In this document: positions 47,301-58,900 of the stretch, one piece after another
How positions within the stretch are numbered: the first letter of the stretch is position 1
Layout: every line of letters starts with the position of its first letter
Assembly: GCA_029851415.1 (NCBI GenBank)
Contig: CM056743.1
Coordinates: forward strand, 94,400,501-94,464,500
Direction: 5' to 3'
From: Eretmocerus hayati
Taxonomy: Eukaryota > Arthropoda > Insecta > Hymenoptera > Aphelinidae
Length of the DNA stretch: 64,000 nucleotides
Position numbers and translations under genes: made by a program
The notes under the pieces: model-generated
What the model saw: only the letters and a program-made list of their open reading frames with translations
What the model was told of the DNA's origin: nothing
Database searches by the model: none

Positions 47301-48615
47301 ACCACGAGAATCACCTCGAGGATCGAACGACGAGTGTTACCTCGATACAAGGCCAAGGGTATCATCCCGAGTACTGGGCCACGACTGTCTTCTCGAATAC
47401 TGGACCACGTGTGTCGACTCGAGATCTAGACCGCGAGTGTTGCCTCGAGTCCTGGACCACGAGTGTCACCTCGAGTACTAGACCATGGAAATCTTCTCGA
47501 GTACTACACCACGACTTCCATCTTGAGTACTGAATCACGAGTGTTGCCTAGAGTACTAGGACACGAGTATCACTCCGAAAACTGGGCCACGAGCGTTGCC
47601 ACGAGGACTGGAATGTGTGTGTCCCCTCGAGTGCCGCACCACGGGTGTCCCCTCGAGGACTGGAACGCGAGTATTGACCCAAATACTCGACCGAGATCGT
47701 CACTTCAAGTGCTGCATCACGAGTGTCATTCCGAGGACTGGACCTTGGCTGTTGCCTCGAGTCTTGGACCACGGGTGTTGTTTGAGAACTGAACCATGAG
47801 TGTGAGCTTGAACACTGGCTCACGAGTATTACCTTGATATTGGGCCACAAGTGTCATCGCGAGTACTGGACCACGTTTACTACTTCGAGGGCTGGACTAC
47901 GAGTGGTGCCTCGGAAACTAGGCCAAAATCGTCATCTCGATTGCCTGATCACGAGTGTCACCTGGAGTGCTCCATCACCAGTGAGTTCTGCAGACCAAGA
48001 AAACAACTCAAAAACTGGACCATGGTGTTGCTTCGAACATTGGCTCACAAGTGTCACCTCGAGTTTCGGATCTTGAATGTCATATGCAGTACTGGACCAA
48101 GGGGATCACCTCGAGGACTTTAGCATGATTGTCACTTTGAGTACCAGTTTACGAGTTTCGTCTCCAGTACTCGACCACGTGTGTTGCCTCGAGTACTTGA
48201 CCGATTGTGTCACCCACAGTACTAGACCGCAAGTCTCACCTCGAGTGCCGGATCACGAGTGTCCTTTGCGGTACCGGACATCGGGAATCACTTCGAGGAA
48301 CTGACAACAGATGTCAACTCGAGTACTGGAGAATGTGTGTCATCTCGAGTACTGGACCAACAACGTTGCCTCGAGTACTGGACTACGAGTGTCACCTCGA
48401 GTACTGGACTACGAGTATCACCTCGAGTACTTGATCATGAGTGTTGCCTCGAGAACTCCATCTTGAGTGTTACCTAGAGTACTAGACCACAAGTGTCATC
48501 TCGATTGCCGGATCACGAGTGTCACCTGCAGACCACGGGAACCGACTCGAGGAATGGACCACGGTGTTGCCTTGAATACTGGCTCACCTCTGTCACCTCG
48601 ATCATGCCCAAGCGT
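44330..48615. repeat. 26-bp minisatellite with ~1-kb higher-order structure
   Basis: Units near CCACGAGTGTCACCTCGAG + TACTGGA, most with an XhoI site (CTCGAG). A block containing ACCATGGAAGTCTTCT recurs at about 45389, 46408 and 47482, and ACCACGGGTGTTGTTYGAGT at about 45598 and 46618. Higher-order copies are thus about 1.02-1.07 kb. Interrupted at 44571-44907 by a small TIR element. Long frames here are by-products of the 78-bp (3 x 26) phase. Confidence 0.95.
44571..44907. mobile_element. 337-bp TIR element inside the minisatellite
   Basis: Ends ACAAGGGGGGACCACAGGGG and the complement of ACAAGGGGAGACCACGGGGT form imperfect terminal inverted repeats of about 45 bp that continue through CCGGGTCGC and AATC. 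The interior is unique AT-rich sequence with an (AT)n run at about 44740. Minisatellite units flank both sides. Confidence 0.7.
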
Positions 48616-48638
48616 CTCCCCTTGATTACTAGTCTCTA

Positions 48639-50690
<2,052 letters not shown>

Positions 50691-51002
50691 CTACAATCCC
50701 AATCCCAAGCGATGATCTTGGGTACGAGAAGAACCGTCTATCCGTGACAATTCTGTCCTCCCATCACCAACTAGCAACAAGGGAATTTGTTCGTGGTCTT
50801 CCACACGGGTACTCCAGAAATCCTTGACATCACGAGTCGAGTTATGATGACTTCTATGGGTCGATAGTAATTGACCAATGAGTTCCTCTAATACTTCCAA
50901 ATCGTCGTCGACATCTTTCGTGACACAGTTCCTAGTTCTGTTTCCGAAAAATTCTCTGGGACTGTCTCCAAAGTGTATATTCCCATCCATCACGACGGGC
51001 AC
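50691..51002 (-). CDS. candidate exon, unrecognised
   Basis: A 103-codon minus-strand frame beginning right after a splice-acceptor-like TATCATTCAATAG. Composition is that of a folded acidic protein (KDVDDDLEVLEELIGQLL, VEDHEQIPLLLVGDGRTE). It ends with TAG at 50691-50693. No family is recognised. It could be a terminal exon of a minus-strand gene. Confidence 0.3.
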   Translation of the reverse strand: MPVVMDGNIHFGDSPREFFGNRTRNCVTKDVDDDLEVLEELIGQLLSTHRSHHNSTRDVKDFWSTRVEDHEQIPLLLVGDGRTELSRIDGSSRTQDHRLGLGL

Positions 51003-52088
51003 CTATTGAATGATAGGTAACAATCAGATTCATAGCAAACTTTGTATTCTCATCATTTGTGATGGGGAGAGTTTGTGTGGAGATTCCTTAGATTAAGTGA
51101 ATTTGAGCATCCTGACAAATGCTAAGGAAGAGATTACTCTGAAGCGCACGGGAGGACCAAGAAATGAGTCACCACGAGATTTGGTCCTTCTGTGATCCCT
51201 CACTTAGACTGAGTATGATTACGGATCGATCTTGTCAATTCCTTGCAAACCCTCGGCTGGAATCTATAGCCGTTTCTCTTTACAAAAAACCTGACGAATT
51301 ACCTTGCAGAATACCTTATCGGTATTATATTTGATACCTTATGGCGAATTTCCAAATCATCGTAATCACCCAGGTGGCGCTCCACGGATTGGCGCGAATC
51401 TGAGTTCCTCGGAAATACCTAAAAAATTGGAGCTCGCTTGGAGCAGAGCTTGGATCTGCAGATGCCGAGGTCGACCCAGGTTAACAAGGCAGTTGTAGTT
51501 AATAGCAAGAGTGCCGCAAATGGGATAAGCCTTTGCTGACTGTTCAGGAGATGGCGTGTGATGACAAGAAAAGTGATTCGCTTGCTTCAATTCCCTAGCT
51601 ACCGGGTGAGTACTGTTAAATCGTTCGAGCTAAAATCCAGATTATCTGAGTTCTTCATGAAGATTCAGATCGAATCTTCAAAACCTCAAAAGCCGGTGGC
51701 TGGCATCATACTTATGAAAATTCCAATTCGACTCAAAAAGTTCAAACTTAACCTCTAGGTGCAAAATGAGAAATTTCCACATCCTGATTGGAAATTTGTC
51801 ATTAGAGATAGAGTCTGATCATGATGGATGAACTGATGATGAAAACGAGTATCAGACCTTGTTACAACCCCAAGATTTTGATCCAGGAGACCCAAGCGAA
51901 AGTGATGAATACGAACAAAGCACAGAGGTGACTGCTGAGGTGAGTTGTCATTGTAGTTTCTAAGATCTCAAAAATCTTTGTATTCTCTGGATTTCGTGCT
52001 ATCCAAATGATGGGGTCTTTCAATTCCACTGCTTGCTTATCCACAGGGAGCTCGTAAAAGCAAAAAAGCTAAACCATCCACTTGGGGC

Positions 52089-53215
52089 GAGAAACTATGG
52101 ATAAACTTCTGCGGTTTTGAGTCATACGAAGGAATCCTGTTTCCATATTCCAAATTCTCTATCCCGACATCGCGAAAATGACGAAAAAAAGCGGTAATGT
52201 ACTGGAACATGTTCAGACCAAGGCCTGGAAGTAGACGAATGATCGAGCAGAGGAGTTCTCATAATGACGTGGAGATGAGCGCAGAGTTGTCAAGTGCTGT
52301 GCGTCGTTGATTTGAAGGATCGAATTCAATACGTATCCAAAGAATTCAAATTTAATGCTCATCATACTGAGTTACACGATATAGATATTGAAGATCTCAA
52401 ATACCGATCTCCCGTGTAAAAGCGAGCGTATCGACAACATAAACGAACAAATTTGCGAGCTGATACTAGGCATAGTTTAGCAACCAGGAGGAAGTGAGGG
52501 AGAGGAGAGGAGAGACACGCTATGGTCTCGCTGATTTCCGCGAGCTTTTGACAGACAGTACTTGTTGATATTGAGATCCCTCGTCATGTGTTAGAGTGAA
52601 ATATTGCCCAATGAATTCCACCAAGTGATGAGAAATCATAAAGTTAAAAGATCATGCCGGTATTCATGATGAAGACCTATTTCCTATATGATTCCTCTCA
52701 TTACCCAATAGAATTCATTGGGAAATATTCCACTCCAACACATGATTAGGGCTCTCAATATCAACTAATACTGTGTGGGGAGAGCTTGCAAAAATCAGCG
52801 AGGTCAACGTGCCCCCCCCCTCTCCACTCTCTCCTGTTTGCTATACTATACTACGCCTAGAAGCAACTCGCAAACTCGTTTGTTCATGTTTTCAATACGC
52901 TTGACTCTCCACTGGAGATCAATATTTGAGCTCTTCAATATCCATATCGTGTCTCTCAGTATAATGAGCGTTGAAATTGACTAGTGTGATATGTATTCAA
53001 TTCGATTCTACAAATCAACGACGCATAGAACTTGCCAACTGTGCGCTTATCTCCACGTCATCATGAAAACTCCTCTGCTCGATCATTCGTCTACTTTCAG
53101 ACCTTGGTCTGAGCATGTTTCAGTACATGACCACTCTCTTCTCGTCACTCCTCCGATGGTGAGATAGGGAATTACGGATATGAAAGCAAAATCCACGCAA
53201 GTTCATACTTTTCTC
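52089..53215. mobile_element. 1.13-kb palindromic element
   Basis: 52089-52655 and 52665-53215 are diverged inverted copies. Matching blocks include TGAAATATTGCCCAATGAATT and GTTGATATTGAG with their complements near 52716 and 52760, plus the outer TACTGGAACATGTTCAGACC near 52199 and its counterpart near 53120. The ends are GAGAAA..TTTCTC. No coding content and no clear target duplication. It interrupts the candidate exon that starts at 52047. Confidence 0.8.
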
Positions 53216-53491
53216 TAATCAAAATCGATTCTCCAGACTCGATGATCGTTTTCTTTTGAAATCGGCCTCATAACTTACGACAGTTTTTCTTTTGGTAATG
53301 TATTTCCATATCTATTTTGAGATCCTGCTGGAATCTCGGCAGTTTCTTTCAGTCGCATTTGAAATTGATCCAGCCCTGCCGTGCTAACTCAGCTGGTAGA
53401 TCGAGTGGAAGACGTCCTCGAGGATGTGGGAAGTAATAGCGATAACTTTGCGGAGCGAAAGAATGATTGTTGGCAAAGTATAACAGTATGT

Positions 53492-54312
53492 TAGATAGAT
53501 AGATTGATAGATAGATAAACGCTTTATTCTGCCTGCAGGCAAAAACAATATCAATACAATATTCACATACAATTTATAGAAGCTTTCTTCAATGATGAGG
53601 AAGAGTAATTACCCGATACCTATTGCTAAAAGTGCATAAAGAATCAACAATTGTTATTTGGTCAGCGCTATTCACAGTCTTGTCTTTATCACACAGTGAT
53701 ATGTCACTTACATTATATCAGGTAACACAGTTACTAATGTTACGGAAATAACAAATAGCCTACTTTCTTACTTGGAGTGCTCATTCCAAAGCATCTGGAA
53801 TTATCGGGGAGTCTAGGGAGTCAAGCTTGAGTGAATGAAGTGTCAAAAGGTGTTTGAACGATGACAATGAGGATGAATTGCGTAGGAGGGGCGGGAGAGA
53901 GTTCCAGAGTCTAGCGCCACGATACTGAAAGGAGTATTCAGTAGCCCTGAGCCTGACTCTGGGGATGTTGAGGTCTCTCTCATCACTCCGACTGGTAGGT
54001 CTGTGCCGGTACTTGTTGAACATTGCTGCTAAATATTCGGGCTCCTTCATTCTGATGGCTTTGTACATAAGTATGGCAGCAAAGTACGGTCTACGCGAGT
54101 CCGAACGTAGCCAACACAGACGCTCCCTGTACGGGGTGATATGATTGTCTCTCCTGATGTCCAATATGTATCTCACACATGAATTATTCAGCCGTTGCAG
54201 TCGAGATCGTTGTGTTTCAGTAGCGTCAAGATACACTACCGCGCAGTAGTCAAAGTAAAGTTGAACTAAGGTTTCGACTAGCCTTCGGCGGAGAGTCTCG
54301 GTGGTGGCAGCA
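53492..54312 (-). mobile_element. 5'-truncated CR1-like fragment
   Basis: The minus-strand frame 54236-53781 (open on to about 54310) matches the C-terminal part of ORF2 in the element at 22014-23174 (LQRLNNSCVRYI, HITPYRERL, GARLWNSLPP) with many substitutions, so it is a related but distinct family. The 3' end is an imperfect (TATC)n tail read on the minus strand, 53492-53519. The 5' truncation is near 54312, within a short palindrome GGCAGCATCTTATGCTGCC. A TATG on both sides (53487-53490 and near 54318) may be the target duplication. Confidence 0.85.
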
Positions 54313-54366
54313 TCTTATGCTGCCTTATCGGAAGAGAATGGCGTAACTGTTCCACGGGCTAAAAAA

Positions 54367-54371
54367 CAGTT
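54367..54371. repeat. target-site duplication CAGTT, left
   Basis: Identical to 62718-62722 just outside the other LTR. 5 bp is a usual length for BEL/Pao. Confidence 0.93.
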
Positions 54372-54860
54372 TGTTGAAGTATCTCGAGCCTGCGAATATT
54401 CGAGGGAAATTCAGCAGTTGGAGCACGGTGCGATGACCCGCGATTTCCCCTCGATGTCACGCGAGTGACATCATTTGAATTTCATTGGCCGAATTGGCAC
54501 CTGATGATCCTGTCATCCGCCCTGCTCTTCTCTGCGAGTCTCTCTCGCAGCTCGAAATTCGTCAGTTAGCCACAGGTCGGCAAGCAGCGATCAGCTGTGC
54601 TGCTTGCGCGCATAATTATACCCGCGCCGGTGCCTGTCCTCGCGACCGCGTACTCCCGATCCCTTTAATTCTCGCGCCGCGCCCACACCGCGTCTTATCT
54701 TCTTTTTCTCACAAGTGTCGCACACTTTATAAGAGAATATATTCTCACTTTGTGTTCAGTATAACCAAACAGTGAGTCGTCATTTAGTGAACCCTTCCTG
54801 CACATCCCGATTCTAAAATCAGGGCTCCAAGGTACCATGAGAACACCTTGACCCTTTTCA
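54372..54860 (+). repeat. BEL 5' LTR
   Basis: Starts TGTTGAAG and ends TTCA, with TG..CA termini. It contains a TATAAG at about 54729 that is CATAAG in the 3' LTR. All nine differences from the 3' LTR are transitions. Confidence 0.97.
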
Positions 54861-54862
54861 TT

Positions 54863-54874
54863 TGGTAGCAGAGC
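54863..54874 (+). other. BEL primer-binding site
   Basis: TGGTAGCAGAGC, two bases after the LTR, complementary to the 3' end of arthropod initiator tRNA-Met (…GCTCTGCTACCA, from general knowledge of that tRNA). Confidence 0.75.
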
Positions 54875-55997
54875 GTAAAAAAGGATCGTGCACGGAATAT
54901 CTGTTTTTTTTACCGTGTAAATACGGGTGTGGACTTTGCGCGCGCGCGGGAATCGGGAGTGCCGCAACTGTGCAGTGTATAAGTGTTGTGTGTTCGGCGG
55001 GAGCTTTCCCGTCCATCTCTTTCGTCGGCACTGCAAACCACAACATCGAGGCCCACTTCAGGACTTCTTTTTCTAAGACTGGCACCAGGGGACGGCGCGA
55101 CCAGACCAGGACGAGTTCGCCACCCAGCGAGCTCGGTGGCAGTTTTTGGCGCTCAGTGGCTTTTGGCCGGATCGAGCAGCCTACTGCACATCTGCATCAC
55201 CACCTCGTAGTTCACGGGGTGATATCCAGCAACGTCATCGGCTGGATTTTCTCGACGCCCTGGTCAGCGGCACCGAGAACAGAGTGCAGTGCTGCAGGGC
55301 AGCGCGGGAGGGGAAAGCAGCGTCCAGTGAGTAAAAGTATCGTTCCTCTTTCTCACATATCATTCGTATTGCGATATATATACATGCATATACTCGCGCA
55401 TATCATTTGAACCGCGGCACTTGTCGCGCGCTCTTTATTCCCCTCGCTTCCCTCGCTCGGCGGTTCGTCCGCAAGCAGCGGGCAGCATTGTTGCCGCGCT
55501 GACCCCCCAGCGAGCTCATCAGCTGAGCCTCGCGCAGCTGTTGCCGAGCCGCTCATTGTATATCGTGAGCGAATGTGATTTTGCCTCGGCGGTCGTGTCG
55601 ATACGTGACAGTATAGCTCATGCTTATATGTATATGTGCATATATGCAGTGAAGCTTGTACAAATACGAGGCATATCAAAATTTAACTTGCTCGTGCAAC
55701 TTGACAATAAGATTTCTGCTATTGCCCAGCTCGCGCGTGCATGCGTACTTGTCGGTACGTAGTTAGCTTGGATGTTTTGTGTCGTCGCGTGTTTATCTAA
55801 TAGAGAATACCATCGAATAGCATAGCTTGTCGGCGCGCGTTCGGGTATTTTAATTTATATTGATTATTAATTCGCTCTGCAACGAGTTTACGTTGATTTT
55901 TGCACTCGAGCTGGGTATCGTGAATAAAGTTTGTGTTCTTCCTCTATCCTATTCTTTTCTTTTATGAGTGTTTGTTTTTCGGTTTCCTCGTTCCACA
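54875..55997 (+). other. BEL leader, about 1.1 kb
   Basis: GC-rich at first, then AT-rich before gag. The frame 54862-55410 shows no gag feature. A donor-like CCA|GTGAGTAAAAG at 55327 and a pyrimidine tract ending TTCTTTTCTTTTATGAG at 55968 could delimit a leader intron of about 640 nt. Confidence 0.4.
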
Positions 55998-58900
55998 ATG
56001 ACTTCGGATTTGGTATCTCGTCAGATGGATGAGGCAGCATGGATAACTAATTCCCCGGAGAATACGAAAAAACGCGGAGAAGCAAATGTCACGCCGGCTT
56101 ATTTGAAAACTCGAATTCAAGTCATTGAAGGTTACTGGAGCGATTTTGTGTCTCGTCATGATGAAATATACCCTCACAGGTCAACGCTCAAGGAGCACGA
56201 TTATTTTACAAAGTCAGTGTTTAGGCAAGTTGAGGATGATTATTGCGTAGCTCGGGCATGGCTATTAGAAAAACTCGAAACGAAAGAAATTCAGCTTCGT
56301 ACAGTACCAACCGGGCTTCCTACTAATCCCGCTCAAATGACAACCAATTTTGATGCTCAACAATTCATTCAAGCTTCAGCCGAAGTTCAATCCATGCCGC
56401 ATATTGAAGTTTCTGAATTCTCAGGCAAGCAAAGCGATTGGGAATTATTCAAAGATCAGTTCAAATCGATAGTCATAGATAAACCATTCGCCTCTTCAGT
56501 CAAAGTACAACTTCTACTTCGCGCGGCAAAAGGTGATGCTGCAAAATTACTCAAGGGCACGAGGCTCGCTGAGACAAGTTTTGAGACTGCTTGGCAAAAA
56601 TTAGTTCGGCGTTATGACAATGCTAGGCTTCGTTCGCGCCTACATTTAGAAGCCTTGATAAATTTACCCACGATCAAAGAAAAATCGGCGGCATCGTTAG
56701 CAGATATCTTGAATTTGGCAGAGGAAGCTGTGCAGGGTCTTAGAGATTTAGAGTGCCCTGTAGATCATTATGATTGTTGGTTGGTGCATTTGATCGTTCG
56801 AAAATTTGATCCTGGAACTAAGGAGAATTGGACTATTAGACAGGAGTCTGTTGTGGGTTTCTCCACTTATGTTTCGATTAAAAAATATATTGAAGATCGC
56901 ATTGATTCTCTGAATACAGCGCATCTTGGGCTGAGCCAGCCTAGCAATTCGAATTCTTCTTCACAAAATTCTAATAATTCAAGGTCTCGTAACAATTTTG
57001 GGAATAGGTCAGCTAATGCAAATGTCGGAAATCCTTCAAGCGAGTCTTCGGTTGCAAATGCGTTACCCTGTGTTTGTTGCAAGGGCAGACATGCACTTGA
57101 TCGCTGTGGCAGATTTTTAAAACTGTCGGTTTTCAAGCGTTTTGAATTTTGCAAATCCAACAAACTGTGTATAAATTGTTTGAAGTCAGGTCACTTTGCT
57201 GACAAATTGGAGTCCATGTACCGTTGTAGTTCCTGTCAAAAAGCGCATCATTCAAAATTGCATTACGAGAAACCAGATTCAGTAGATAAGGCGGCCACGG
57301 AAAGCGACGCTCCAAATAACAATTTGTCATCGGTAAATAGTACATTCGTGCATAATTTGGCAGCGTTTTCTAAACAGCCGCGATTGTTGGCAACGGCCAG
57401 AGTTATTTTACAAGCGCCTCACGGGCAGAAAATAGAAGCTCGCGCTCTGATTGATCCTGGATCGGACTGTTCTTTTGTGGCTGATCGGGTCGTCCAAGCG
57501 TTGAACTTACCGTCGCGAGAATTGAAATTGGGAGTGAATACGATAGGAAATAAACATACGGTGGTCTCGTCAAGTGAGGTATCTCTCACATTGCTTTCCA
57601 GAGTCGATCGCAGCTTCTCATGGCATTTGGAAGCCCTCGTTTCACCACAGCTCACAGCGCTCCTTCCAAGTGCTACAGTACAGCAGTGCGAGGACTGGTC
57701 ACACTTGGAGGGCATTACGCTAGCCGACCCTGAATTTTTCCGACCAGCGAAAATTGATTGTCTCCTCGGTACGGAGGTGTACAGCGAATTTCTTCGAGTT
57801 GGTCTGCGAAAAGGTCCGCCTAAGACTCCTACTGCTCAAAATACAGCGCTGGGCTGGATTTTGACGGGGGGAACGGCGACGACTGAGGAATCGTCGGAAG
57901 CTAGATATGTTCAAACGTTTCATATGTCAACGGAAAAAACGCTTTCTGAGCAAGTTTCCAAATTTTTTGAAGTCGAGCATTTGCCAGTTAGTCGCCTATT
58001 GAAGGCAGAAGAACAAGACTGTGAAGATTACTTCTTGTCAACTGTTACTCGTACTAATGAAGGACGCTTTGTTGTGCGATTGCCTTTCGCAAGAAGTTTC
58101 ACTGGAGTTTCCTTTACAGATTCAAGAGAAATAGCAGTGGCATGTCTGCTGAGATCTGAGCGTCAACGGCGTCGGAATCCGGAATTGGACAAAGCATACT
58201 CCGGGTTCATGGTCGAGTACGAGGAACTGGACCACATGGGACTGCTGCCGCATCCTGCACTGTCAGACCCCAGATCGTGCTACCTGCCTCATCATGCAGT
58301 CTTCCGTAAGGATTCCAATAAAATACGCGTTGTGCTTAACGCATCGCAGAGATCAGGTACAGGCAAATCACTTAATGATTATTTATTGCCAGGACCCGAT
58401 TTACAAAATGATTTGACCCTAGTCATATCCCGCTGGCGGATGTTTCAATATGTTTTCACGGCTGATATTGTCAAAATGTTTCGCCAAATACTTGTGCATC
58501 CAGACGATCGGGTCTGGCAGAAAATTGTATGGCGCATATTGGGGGCGGCAGAAATTCGAGACTACGCCCTAAAGACAGTCACATATGGTACAGTTTGCGC
58601 ACCGTACCTGGCGATGCGAGTACTTCGGTTGTTAGCAGAAATTCACAATGAAGGATTTTCATTAGCTGCCTACATTCTGTGGTGGCTTACCTACATGGAT
58701 GACGCGTTCGGCGGGGCTGACACGCTGTCAGAAGCTCTAGCGGCTCGTAATCAACTCATTGCGGTTATGAAATCCGGGTGTATGGAGCTAGGGAAATGGG
58801 CCGCGAATCACACCGACTTGCTTACTGGTCTAGCTTCAAACGGTGCAGATGCGGTCCCTGTAGATATTGAGGACACTGTGTCCACTCTAGGGTTGAATTG

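Noticed and set aside
44842..48477. Many 70-170 codon frames with DHECHLEY-type repeats
   Set aside because: By-products of the 26-bp minisatellite.
54485..54775. 96-codon frame repeated at 62342-62632
   Set aside because: Lies inside the two BEL LTRs and is a chance frame duplicated with them.
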